Shown here piece by piece: positions 1 to 6,997 of a stretch of 7,053 nucleotides of DNA (position 1 is its first letter; every line of letters begins with the position of its first letter). The notes below the pieces were generated by a model. It saw only the letters and a program-made list of their open reading frames with translations. It made no database searches and had not been told where the DNA came from. The position numbers and the translations under genes were made by a program. Origin of the DNA: Nitrospinaceae bacterium (GTDB lineage: Bacteria; Nitrospinota; Nitrospinia; Nitrospinales; VA-1). The stretch lies in assembly GCA_029261435.1 (NCBI GenBank), contig JAJDBI010000281.1, forward strand, positions 1-7,053, written 5' to 3'.

Positions 1-1316
1 GAGACTTTCGGCAAGGTGTGTTTAAATATCGAACCACACCTTTCGGATCGTTACCACTGGACAAGGATATCAAGCGAACCATATCGCGTGGAGTTCCGGG
101 TACTTCCATGCCTTCATGGGGAGGGGCTCTGGGGGAAGATGAACTCTCAGGTGTTGTCGCATATATAAAGACTTTTTCGAAAAAATTTGAAAAGAAAAAA
201 CCAAAAGCGGCAATAACCATCACTGAGGCTCCTGCATCTACCTCTGAATCTGTTGAAAAGGGTAAAAAGATTTATCAGAAAATGCGTTGCGCTCGGTGTC
301 ACGGGACAGATTTAAAGGGCGATGGTCCCATTGCCGCTGAACTTTATGATATCTGGGATCACAGAGTATTTGTTTATGATCTGACAGACCCTAATACGTT
401 TAAATTTGGATTTGATAAGAAAGACCTGTTTCTGATTTTAACAACCGGGATCGATGGCACCCCGATGAAATCGTATAATCATCTGGGAGATGATGAACGG
501 TGGGACCTGGCATCCTATATCGAATCTAAGATCAGAAAAACGGAGTTCAAACCGGCAGAATATGAAATAGATCTGACTACGTACCAGATTGATCAGGAAA
601 TTGATATGGACCCGGATAACCCATTGTGGGAAAATGTTCCGGTTCAAAACATACATACGATTCCACTGAATGCGCGCAGGGACCCGATTGATCAGGTTCA
701 GTTTCAGTCTGTTGCGAACGATGAGGGAATAGCTTTCCGACTGGTTTGGGAAGATTCTAACCCAGACCGAACTTCAAGCCGACATCAGGATTTTAAAGAT
801 GCCATTGCCATGGAGTTTGCCTTGGGTGATGTGTTGTTGCACAAGCATGGGCACAATGAACCTTTCTTTGGCATGGGAAACCGGGGTAAAGTTGTTAATA
901 TCTGGCAGTGGCGGGCAGACTGGCAGACTGAAATTGAAACCAAGGAAAAACTCGAATATGCAACCAAAGGTCTGGATCTGGATACCATGATCTTCGGAGG
1001 CGAAGTCAACCCGGTCGACGCTCTTAATCCGTTCAGGGATGTTCCTGTTGAAGAGCTGAATGCAGAAGGGTTCGGGACGCTGACACCTCAACCTCAAACC
1101 AAGCAGAATGTGCTGGGCAAGGGGGTTTGGAAAGACGGGAAATGGAGTGTGGTGTTCTTTCGCACCTTGGATTCTTTGAATAAATGGGATATAAAATTTA
1201 TAAAGAAAAACCCCATATTGGTGGCGTTCGCGATTTGGGATGGAAAACATCAGGATCGCAATGGTCGAAAAGTCATTTCAATGTGGCAAAGGCTTAAGGC
1301 ATTGGAGTTACCCTGA
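1..1316 (+). CDS. Cytochrome c / heme b fusion protein (two cytochrome c domains plus ethylbenzene-dehydrogenase-like heme domain), 5' partial
   Basis: The frame is open through the left edge (codons from position 3 read DFRQGVFKYRTTP), so the true start and probably a signal peptide and first CxxCH lie outside. A GTG at 18 exists but is internal to a domain. Residues below are numbered from that GTG. Residues 1-52 are the end of a first cytochrome c domain, with the axial-Met motif GTSMPSW (Met31). A lysine-rich, then Ser/Thr/Ala-rich linker (about 53-80) leads to a complete second domain: CARCH at 91-95 (bases 288-302) and GTPM with Met150 as likely axial ligand. Residues about 200-432 resemble the heme b-binding gamma subunits of EbdC/DdhC/SerC type. 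FFGMGNRGKVVNIWQW gives candidate ligand Met286, and the C-terminal AFAIWDGK...RKVISMW gives candidate ligand Lys418. The protein would pass electrons in the periplasm to or from a molybdenum oxidoreductase. A nitrite oxidoreductase gamma-like (NxrC-like) role is possible but unproven, as the neighbouring genes are not visible. Confidence 0.9.
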   Translation, partial: DFRQGVFKYRTTPFGSLPLDKDIKRTISRGVPGTSMPSWGGALGEDELSGVVAYIKTFSKKFEKKKPKAAITITEAPASTSESVEKGKKIYQKMRCARCHGTDLKGDGPIAAELYDIWDHRVFVYDLTDPNTFKFGFDKKDLFLILTTGIDGTPMKSYNHLGDDERWDLASYIESKIRKTEFKPAEYEIDLTTYQIDQEIDMDPDNPLWENVPVQNIHTIPLNARRDPIDQVQFQSVANDEGIAFRLVWEDSNPDRTSSRHQDFKDAIAMEFALGDVLLHKHGHNEPFFGMGNRGKVVNIWQWRADWQTEIETKEKLEYATKGLDLDTMIFGGEVNPVDALNPFRDVPVEELNAEGFGTLTPQPQTKQNVLGKGVWKDGKWSVVFFRTLDSLNKWDIKFIKKNPILVAFAIWDGKHQDRNGRKVISMWQRLKALELP

Positions 1317-1455
1317 GGACGGGCAGAGCTGCTGGCAGTAATTTGTCAAACTGGTATGTGTTATCTGGCTTGTGATACTCTGCTTTTTATTCTAAGGGGT
1401 ATTTGAAATATTGCTGCCTGTCTCCTTCTGTTATAAGAGGTTGCAGATAGAACTA

Positions 1456-1461
1456 TATAAT
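1456..1461 (+). promoter_or_regulatory. Possible -10 element for the NHL-repeat gene
   Basis: A perfect TATAAT lies about 47 bases upstream of the ATG at 1508, within an AT-rich stretch. No good -35 element stands 16-18 bases upstream; the nearest candidate, TTGCAG at 1441-1446, is only 9 bases away. Such hexamers are common in AT-rich intergenic DNA, so this is a weak prediction. Confidence 0.25.
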
Positions 1462-1494
1462 TATAAAAAGCTTGGATTGGTAATCTATATATTT

Positions 1495-1500
1495 GGAGAA
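1495..1500 (+). promoter_or_regulatory. Ribosome binding site that fixes the NHL gene start at ATG 1508
   Basis: GGAGAA ends 7 bases before the ATG at 1508, a normal spacing. The alternative in-frame TTG at 1493 would lie just upstream of this Shine-Dalgarno and has no site of its own, so the ATG is preferred. Confidence 0.7.
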
Positions 1501-1507
1501 TTGCTTC

Positions 1508-3115
1508 ATGTCAGACGATAAAGAAATGGAAGATACTGAAGATACGTTGGGTGTATCCGAAGACGAAGAAGTGGAATTGGATGCAGTCGATGAATTGGAT
1601 GAGTTAGACGAAGAGGATGAGGTCATTGTTGAGCAAGCTCCAGAAACAGGTGCTTTTCTGGTTATCGGACAGGGGGATTTTTCAATGTCCCAGGCTAACC
1701 GAGGGGCGGATGATCCTGGCGACAACACGCTTTGTGAACCTCAATATGTTTCTGTGTATGGCGACATGCTTTTTGTTTCTGACAGAGGCAATCATAGAGT
1801 TGTGATTTGGGAACAGTTTCCTGAAGAAAATGGTGAGCCGTCATCATTGGTTCTCGGGCAGGAGGATTTTGCCGACTGCCTGGAAAACCGTGGTATGACC
1901 ACAACCTTGGATGAAATGACTTCAGGACTGGGTGACGAAAGTCTTGATGGATTTACCATCAGTAAGTCAGAAGAAGACACTCTCTCGCAACCGGCGGGTC
2001 TCGAAGTGATTGATGGAAAACTTTATGTGGTGGATAGTGGTAACCATCGTGTATTGAGATGGAGTGGAATTCCTTCCGACGATGGTGAGGCACCGAGTCT
2101 TGTTCTCGGGCAGGATAACTTCGATGATAACGAAGCCAACCGACGAGGGTTTGTCGGTTCCGGTTCTCTGTTCTTTCCGATGGGCATTCACTCTGGTGAT
2201 GGTCAGCATGTGTTTGTTGCTGATAAAGACAACCACCGGGTATTGATCTGGAATAAAATTCCTTTTAGTGATGGTTGGAATGCTGACATTTCCCTGGGAC
2301 AAAAAGGAATGGATGAGCGCTGGCCCAACCAGGGAGAGTTCGATAATGTAGGTCAGGACACTCTCAGCTTCCCCACAGGTGTGCATTTTGATGCCGAGGG
2401 CGAGCGGGTGATCGTGGTGGATCAGGGTAACAACAGGGTGTTGATCTGGAATAAAATTCCTAGAGAAACCGGGGTTGCCGCTGATGTGGTGATTGGACAA
2501 AAAGATTTTTTTAGCCGCGAGCCGAATCGAGGCAATGGGCACCATCGTCCTTCTGCAGACGGTTTCTATTTTCCCACTGAGGTGGTTTTTGGCGAAGCAG
2601 GGCTGTTTGTCTCCGATACCGGTAATAACCGTGTCTTGTATTGGAAAGAACTCCCCACCGAAAATGGACAACCTGCGGACCTGGTTATTGGGCAGGCTAC
2701 TTTTACTGAAAATGGTGTGAACCGTGGTTTGGATGAAGCCTCCAATTGCACATTGAACGACCCCTATGGTTTGTTGTTGATCGATGTGGAAGAAGACGAG
2801 GAAGAATTTCGCGGCGTTCCCATGCCGGATGACGATGATGCCAATGAAGACTCTTCGCTGGCAGCAACCGAAGAAGGCGAACCTGAAGAACCACAACCTA
2901 AATTTAAACTGTTTATCTGTGATCGAGGCAACTCTCGAATTGTGGTCTGGGATGAACTTCCATTTCCGAAAGAAGAGAAAGAGGACGAAGAGTTTGAAGA
3001 ACTCAGGGTCGATGACGAAAATTTATTGATCGGTGATGATGACGACGACGAGGAAGATGATTTCTTCGAAGAAGAAGAGGAAGAAGTACCTCCGGGGGAA
3101 TTACCTTCTGCTTAA
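1508..3115 (+). CDS. NHL-repeat six-bladed beta-propeller protein with acidic ends
   Basis: 535 residues from the ATG. Six copies of the NHL core (hydrophobic strand, V/C-D-x-G-N-H/N-R-V/I-L-x-W) have their Asp at residues 92, 176, 239, 305, 370 and 472, enough for one six-bladed propeller. Each core is preceded by a linker of the type LVxGQxxF...NRG; a seventh linker start at the C-terminus degenerates into LLIGDDDDDEE. The first 48 residues are almost all acidic or polar, with one lysine and no arginine. The C-terminus is a Glu/Asp run, and a Glu/Asp-rich insert (about 427-463) interrupts the sixth blade. No signal peptide or membrane segment is visible, so a cytoplasmic location is inferred. 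NHL propellers bind proteins, RNA or small ligands, and some are enzymes; nothing here shows which applies. The acidic tails might bind cations or basic partners. The family call is firm and the function unknown. Confidence 0.88.
   Translation: MSDDKEMEDTEDTLGVSEDEEVELDAVDELDELDEEDEVIVEQAPETGAFLVIGQGDFSMSQANRGADDPGDNTLCEPQYVSVYGDMLFVSDRGNHRVVIWEQFPEENGEPSSLVLGQEDFADCLENRGMTTTLDEMTSGLGDESLDGFTISKSEEDTLSQPAGLEVIDGKLYVVDSGNHRVLRWSGIPSDDGEAPSLVLGQDNFDDNEANRRGFVGSGSLFFPMGIHSGDGQHVFVADKDNHRVLIWNKIPFSDGWNADISLGQKGMDERWPNQGEFDNVGQDTLSFPTGVHFDAEGERVIVVDQGNNRVLIWNKIPRETGVAADVVIGQKDFFSREPNRGNGHHRPSADGFYFPTEVVFGEAGLFVSDTGNNRVLYWKELPTENGQPADLVIGQATFTENGVNRGLDEASNCTLNDPYGLLLIDVEEDEEEFRGVPMPDDDDANEDSSLAATEEGEPEEPQPKFKLFICDRGNSRIVVWDELPFPKEEKEDEEFEELRVDDENLLIGDDDDDEEDDFFEEEEEEVPPGELPSA
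1766..2965 (+). repeat. Six in-frame NHL repeat units within the propeller gene
   Basis: Protein-level tandem repeats have core Asp codons at 1781, 2033, 2222, 2420, 2615 and 2921. The central units are 63-66 codons apart. The first spacing is 84 codons and the last 102, because of inserts. Units 3 and 4 share an exact 21-base stretch (2243-2263 and 2441-2461) encoding LIWNKIP, which points to a relatively recent duplication or gene conversion between these two blades. Confidence 0.85.
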
Positions 3116-3140
3116 TTAGTTTCTGCATAGTTCATTTTTC

Positions 3141-3179
3141 AAACCCCCCGGTCCAATAGGCTGGGGGGTTTTCTTTTTT
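3141..3179 (+). terminator. Strong intrinsic terminator of the NHL gene
   Basis: AAACCCCCC (3141-3149) pairs fully with GGGGGGTTT (3163-3171). The stem extends inward through 3150-3153 with 3159-3162, including two G-U pairs, to a five-base loop, CAATA. A T-rich tract (TTTTCTTTTTT) follows at 3169-3179. It begins 25 bases after the stop codon at 3115. Read on the other strand the hairpin lacks a good U-tract (GGGGGGTTTGAAAAATG), so it mainly serves the rightward gene. Confidence 0.88.
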
Positions 3180-3327
3180 GCTCTTAAAGCTTTATGGGTC
3201 CTGAAAATTTGGTTTGTGATTTCTGGGAAAGGCTCGAAGGAGGAAAAATGTTTCGACCACTAACTGGGAAAGCTCACCTCTGAGGAGGGAAGAGGAGAGG
3301 ATTGGTGTTGTTGCTCAGGTGGTAACC
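3180..3327. other. Convergent intergenic region between the NHL and PII-like genes
   Basis: These 148 bases separate two convergent genes. They contain a near-perfect direct repeat (CTGGGAAAGGCTC at 3223-3235 and CTGGGAAAGCTC at 3264-3275), a purine-rich tract at 3281-3300, and a short ORF at 3248-3283 behind a strong Shine-Dalgarno. No clear terminator for the leftward operon was found here. Confidence 0.4.
3248..3283 (+). CDS. Possible 11-residue micro-ORF (doubtful)
   Basis: ATG at 3248 follows AAGGAGG (3237-3243) after four A bases, a strong but closely spaced Shine-Dalgarno. The ORF reads MFRPLTGKAHL and stops at TGA 3281-3283. It lies downstream of a strong terminator, and no promoter is evident. 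No known leader peptide is recognised, and a chance match is quite possible. Confidence 0.15.
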   Translation: MFRPLTGKAHL

Positions 3328-3660
3328 TTATTCTGTTGAATCAAAACGATCAGGTCGAAGTACGCCTACATCTAAAACAAAAAGACCCCCTGAGTGGCGC
3401 TCCAAAAATGGTTTTAGGCCTGAGAGAATAGGATTCAGTTTTTCTTCAGGGACAACGGTCAAGATCATTTGCAGGCTACTCGTATCGTTAATCATTAAAT
3501 GCCCTTCGTGGTACCCGTGATGCCCTTTTCCTGAAATATTGCTGAATACTGTATAGCCGCTGGCTTTGATTCGGTCGAGAACATCCGTAACAAAGTGAAT
3601 ATGTTCACCCTCGATAATGATTTTTATTTCTTTCATTGGATGAAGTTTTATGTCGCTCAT
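3328..3660 (-). CDS. PII-like regulatory protein, bicarbonate-transport associated type
   Basis: 110 residues, the usual length for a PII-like subunit; these proteins normally form trimers. The pattern fits the ferredoxin-like PII fold: strand (KEIKIIIEG, 10-18), helix (about 22-33), strand (GYTVFSNISGKG), a short loop, strand (LQMILTVVP, 63-71), helix (about 72-88), then GGLFVLDVGVLRPDRF. The loop SGKGHHGYHEGH (43-54) stands where classical PII has its T-loop. The Tyr-uridylylation context and the TGKxGDGKIF loop of GlnB/GlnK are absent, so this is not a classical nitrogen PII. SbtB and carboxysome-associated PII proteins bind adenine nucleotides and regulate bicarbonate uptake. By position, 30 bases after dabA, this protein probably regulates the Dab complex. 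ATG 3660 is chosen over the in-frame ATG at 3636 because GAGGAGG lies 11 bases upstream. The histidine-rich loop is unusual. Confidence 0.83.
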   Translation of the reverse strand: MSDIKLHPMKEIKIIIEGEHIHFVTDVLDRIKASGYTVFSNISGKGHHGYHEGHLMINDTSSLQMILTVVPEEKLNPILSGLKPFLERHSGGLFVLDVGVLRPDRFDSTE

Positions 3661-3671
3661 ATTGTCTCAAG

Positions 3672-3678
3672 CCTCCTC
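3672..3678 (-). promoter_or_regulatory. Ribosome binding site of the PII-like gene
   Basis: On the minus strand this reads GAGGAGG and ends 11 bases before ATG 3660. It lies wholly in the 30-base gap after the dabA stop, so the PII-like gene has its own strong translation start within the presumed operon. Confidence 0.75.
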
Positions 3679-3690
3679 AAAAAGATAGTA

Positions 3691-6600
3691 TTAATTAATA
3701 GGTTGCCAATCTTTCAGTGACCGAAAGAGGAAAAGTTTTTTGGTATCGGGGTCTATGGCGACAAGGTTGATCCACCGATTCCCCGTCAATCGTTGCAATA
3801 TATCATGTCGCCCAACAATGGTTTCAATCCTTTCCAGCGGAGCCTCGATGATAGCAAATAACCGCATAGGCTCATGATAAGGTTTATCACCACTGAAAAT
3901 TGTTTGAATGGGTAGTCCAACGCATAGATCACTTTGGGAACCGTACATGACCCCAATATTGCCGACCACATTGTGATACACCTTGCTACCGGCGCCATAG
4001 ACCTTTGGGTCAACTGTAGAAAAATAATGCTCCATGTTGATCCAATTGGTAACGATCATGGGAGCGGTCATGATGATTTCTAAATATTTCCCATCAGGGT
4101 CTTGTGAATGATCATAGGAGTGTAAAAAAGTCCGGCCTTCAAAATTAATTCCCTGAGTCAACAAACGTCGCCCCATAATAAAGGCGGTATGCCCAGACAG
4201 TCCCCATTCGGGGCGAGTCTGAGACCAATCCATACTACGTACTTTCGTCAGCGGAGATGTCTCATCGATCTCTTTCGTAGCAGGCACGTCAGGTAAGCGG
4301 GCGAGTCGTTCTCGACTATTTTTTTCACAGGCTTCCTGCAGGTCCTGCTGCAGCCTGACCAAATCTTTTCGATGTGTGGCTGGGACTTCTTCCAAATCAA
4401 AGAGTGCCACTTCATCCGTTATGGTGTCATGTTGCCCTGGTAGAAAATGGGTGTCATGTGGAATTGTGATTCCTCTCTCTGCCAGCTTTTGCCGAACCTG
4501 TGATTTATTAGCCATGACTGCAAGAGCGCGTGCATTCGATACACCATGATTCCCGCCACAAGCGCCACAATCCAAGGCCGATTCGTAGGGGTTGTTAACA
4601 GAAGTACTGCCATGCCCACAAAACAAAACGAGCCGGGCAAACGTTTTCGTGAATCCTAAAAGCCTTAGAGCAGTTTCTACATAGTTAACCTGTTCGGACA
4701 GAGTAAATCCCGTCTGCGTGATCCGCTGTATTTGATAATCCAAATCTCTCTCATGAAGATTGAAGTCTTTTCTGAGTGCTGTTATAAATTGTTCAAGGTC
4801 AGATTCGTTCCATTTCAGCAAACTAAAAATCGCATCATCCTCTTTGCTATCAGATTGAATTTGGCTCAGCGCTAGCTTTCGTAAACGCTCGACCTGATCG
4901 TGAGGGACTGCGGCGCCTTGCTGACCATATTTTTCGGTCAGCAATCGATAGATAGTGGCACGGTGGTTGGCTGCAACCATTTCATAAGCTTCGTCTCGCT
5001 GGATTTTGTCAACAGTGAGTGCTGTTTTTATAGGAATCGCCAAACTATTTTTCATCCACGACATTGCGTTGTTGAACCATTTAGGCTGTAACGTTTGGCC
5101 AAATAGCTTAAACCCGAAGAACCAGCCTATGGCCTCAACCATGACATAGGGGGTGACCACATTTTCTTTCAAATCATGTAGAAGGGTATGACCCGTCCTG
5201 GCGATTTGTTGTCCTTCTAAGAATTTTTCTGCTTTCTTTCCTTGATAAGCGCGAGGAATTTCCTTCACGATATGTTTGGGTTTTAGAAGAACGGGGCATT
5301 GATCTGTTTGTTGTTCGCTTGAAAATCCTTGATAGCAAATGGGGAGGCCAAAAAAACCTGCGAACCCAAACGTTTCATTGCCTCCAATTTCTTCAAGGTT
5401 TCTTCTAAAACATTCTGAACGAACATCGATGCAAAAAATCGCCTGAGACAGTGGTCGAGATTCGGGAGGCTTTCCCTCATGTTTATCTTGTTCATCGCTA
5501 TTTTTCAATTTCTGAAGATTGGGTGAAATCTGTTTGGAAAAAATTTTGATGTAGCTAGATTCAAAGGCCTCCAGCCATATAGGTCCGTGTTGAGATTCTG
5601 GGAACTGCTCGACCCAATCCAACAAGGAAGTTAGTGCATCGGGGTTACTTTTCGCGACATCCTGTATAGATACACCCAATGATTGAGCGAGGTGGATTGC
5701 GATCAAGGTTTGGCCTTCGGCCTCTTGCTTTTTTCGGGTTTGCTCCCATGTTGAAATCAACCTTGAATCGCATCGATCAAGGGCTTCAATATTCAGAGGA
5801 TCCTGAGTGAACAAAGACATGTTTAAATAATCAACCACTTCGTCTGGCAGCACTCGCGATCGAAATTCTTTATAGAGGCCATATCCAGTGGGATGATTGT
5901 TCAGGTATTCAGTGATAGAATAATAGGTGCCGGGAATAGCTAATTTTTCCTGGCAAGCCAGCATTACTAATTCCCGCTCATAAAAAAGGCGAATGGCCAT
6001 ATACTTGATCAGGTCAATAGGAAAAGCATTTTGCCAATCATAATCCGTTTGTTCCGAGCGCCATTTAATGAATCCCGTCCATCCAGACAATTGGGCCAAC
6101 TGTAAAGAAAAATACCCATCCCACAAATTCTTGGGAATGGCTAACAAGGATAAGCTTTCAAGAACTGCATCTTCAGGGCGATCCGGCAAATTGAGAATTT
6201 TGTTTTTCCAATCTTGAATACCCAATATGGATCCCGATGCATCGTCCAAAGCTAATTCTTTCCATGCCTTATAAAAAGTTTTCTTTCTCATTGGCATGCC
6301 CCAAGGCGCATGTCCTTCATCGAGAAAACCACCTAAATATTTTATGATCTCAGTGTTTATTTGGTCCTGTACATTTGTCCCAAAGGTTTGGTCGCACCAT
6401 TCTCCAAGGGTGTACCGTGTTGCCAGCTCTGTTACTTCTTTACTTGCATGACCCATCAATAAATCTTTTGAGGCTTTCTTTTTTGATAGACCCAGAATTT
6501 TCTCGAAAAGATTTCTTGTTTCTGGCTGATTGAGGGAGGGTTGTAGAACCGCTGAACAAACATCCGTTGCAATTTTCCCAGTACCTTGAATGAGGATGGC

Positions 6601-6951
6601 TTTCATAACATCCAGATGAGAAAATTTTTGATCGCCAAGGGTGATGGTTACATCCTGCGATAAATCCTTTAGGGCTTCAGTAATAGAATCTTCAGAGATT
6701 CGACCTTGCTGAAAGTATTTACGATTTTCGCTATTGGAGAGATAACCTTGACCTTTCAAAAACCGTTTTCCCTCATTGATGGCTTTTTCAAACGTCAAAT
6801 GCTCCAATCCATGAAGTGGATTGTGATGGATAAACGTTTTCATCGGCCAGAAATGTGATATCGGTTCACAAGACAGGTTCACCAGCGAACGTAGCTCTAT
6901 CCGCTGTGATTCACTTGGCATAACTTTTGTTTTATCGTCGAGCGTGTTCAT
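3691..6951 (-). CDS. dabA: DabA, inorganic carbon uptake subunit (DUF2309)
   Basis: 1086 residues, a long-form member of the family. DabA is a cytoplasmic, zinc-dependent, beta-carbonic-anhydrase-like protein. With a membrane subunit (DabB) it hydrates CO2 to bicarbonate in one direction, using the cation gradient. Family hallmarks run the whole length: HFWPMKTFIHHNPLHGLE (33-50), FCIDVRSE (506-513), LFCGHGSTSVNNPYESALDCG (776-796), WSQTRPEWGLSG (909-920) and TAPMIVTNWINMEHYFSTVD (962-981), then the conserved HNVVGNIGVM and HEPMRLF blocks. Cys507, Asp509, His780 and Cys795 match the zinc and active-site residues of Halothiobacillus DabA; the His-Cys spacing of 15 is the same, so it should be active. 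No membrane segments are evident. A TAA lies in frame just upstream of ATG 6951, so this is the longest possible start; ATG at codon 11 is an alternative. It is followed 30 bases later by the PII-like gene and preceded by a hydrophobic protein's 3' end. Confidence 0.96.
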   Translation of the reverse strand: MNTLDDKTKVMPSESQRIELRSLVNLSCEPISHFWPMKTFIHHNPLHGLEHLTFEKAINEGKRFLKGQGYLSNSENRKYFQQGRISEDSITEALKDLSQDVTITLGDQKFSHLDVMKAILIQGTGKIATDVCSAVLQPSLNQPETRNLFEKILGLSKKKASKDLLMGHASKEVTELATRYTLGEWCDQTFGTNVQDQINTEIIKYLGGFLDEGHAPWGMPMRKKTFYKAWKELALDDASGSILGIQDWKNKILNLPDRPEDAVLESLSLLAIPKNLWDGYFSLQLAQLSGWTGFIKWRSEQTDYDWQNAFPIDLIKYMAIRLFYERELVMLACQEKLAIPGTYYSITEYLNNHPTGYGLYKEFRSRVLPDEVVDYLNMSLFTQDPLNIEALDRCDSRLISTWEQTRKKQEAEGQTLIAIHLAQSLGVSIQDVAKSNPDALTSLLDWVEQFPESQHGPIWLEAFESSYIKIFSKQISPNLQKLKNSDEQDKHEGKPPESRPLSQAIFCIDVRSECFRRNLEEIGGNETFGFAGFFGLPICYQGFSSEQQTDQCPVLLKPKHIVKEIPRAYQGKKAEKFLEGQQIARTGHTLLHDLKENVVTPYVMVEAIGWFFGFKLFGQTLQPKWFNNAMSWMKNSLAIPIKTALTVDKIQRDEAYEMVAANHRATIYRLLTEKYGQQGAAVPHDQVERLRKLALSQIQSDSKEDDAIFSLLKWNESDLEQFITALRKDFNLHERDLDYQIQRITQTGFTLSEQVNYVETALRLLGFTKTFARLVLFCGHGSTSVNNPYESALDCGACGGNHGVSNARALAVMANKSQVRQKLAERGITIPHDTHFLPGQHDTITDEVALFDLEEVPATHRKDLVRLQQDLQEACEKNSRERLARLPDVPATKEIDETSPLTKVRSMDWSQTRPEWGLSGHTAFIMGRRLLTQGINFEGRTFLHSYDHSQDPDGKYLEIIMTAPMIVTNWINMEHYFSTVDPKVYGAGSKVYHNVVGNIGVMYGSQSDLCVGLPIQTIFSGDKPYHEPMRLFAIIEAPLERIETIVGRHDILQRLTGNRWINLVAIDPDTKKLFLFRSLKDWQPIN

Positions 6952-6956
6952 GGATT

Positions 6957-6973
6957 AGGCTCGTAGCCCTCTT
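6957..6973 (-). promoter_or_regulatory. dabA ribosome binding site with small adjoining hairpin
   Basis: On the minus strand AAGAGG (6973-6968) is the only purine-rich site before the dabA ATG, but it lies 16 bases away, too far in linear terms. Between them GGGCT-ACG-AGCCT (6969-6957) can form a five-base-pair hairpin, one pair a G-U. A shortened stem would bring the site to about 7 bases from the ATG; the full stem would partly cover it. The effect is inferred only. Confidence 0.35.
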
Positions 6974-6997
6974 AAAAAATTTAACCGAATTTACGCA

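Larger units (their letters stand above)
1317..1507. other. Intergenic region between the cytochrome and NHL genes
   Basis: This 191-base AT-rich gap holds no convincing ORF. A six-base pairing, GCAGAG (1323-1328) with CTCTGC (1378-1383) followed by five T (1384-1388), could be a weak terminator for the cytochrome gene, but its loop is about 50 bases. A TATAAT hexamer at 1456-1461 and the ribosome binding site at 1495-1500 belong to the next gene. The gap suggests that the NHL gene can be transcribed separately from the cytochrome. Confidence 0.5.

Noticed and set aside
18..20. GTG at 18 as the true start of the cytochrome
   Set aside because: The frame is open to the left edge, and the residues before the GTG continue a cytochrome c domain whose CxxCH must lie upstream, so the gene is cut by the window.
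774..1250. Minus-strand ORF opposite the cytochrome gene
   Set aside because: It overlaps the well-supported heme b domain coding region, has no recognisable domain and no convincing ribosome site.
1323..1388. Terminator after the cytochrome gene (GCAGAG...CTCTGC then five T)
   Set aside because: The stem is only six base pairs with a loop of about 50 bases, too weak to call as a terminator.
1493..1507. TTG at 1493 as the start of the NHL protein
   Set aside because: The good Shine-Dalgarno GGAGAA lies after this codon and 7 bases before ATG 1508, so the ATG is the better start.
1967..2896. Long minus-strand ORF (309 codons) opposite the NHL gene
   Set aside because: It is antisense to a clear repeat protein. 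Its translation shows no family pattern, and its openness follows from the repeat and codon bias of the plus-strand gene.
3141..3179. Terminator for the leftward dabA-PII operon
   Set aside because: Read on the minus strand the hairpin is not followed by a proper U-tract, and it lies about 150 bases past the PII stop. It may slow polymerase but is not a clear bidirectional terminator.
3185..3194. Perfect ten-base palindrome TAAAGCTTTA
   Set aside because: Short AT-rich palindromes are expected by chance, and nothing nearby suggests an operator.
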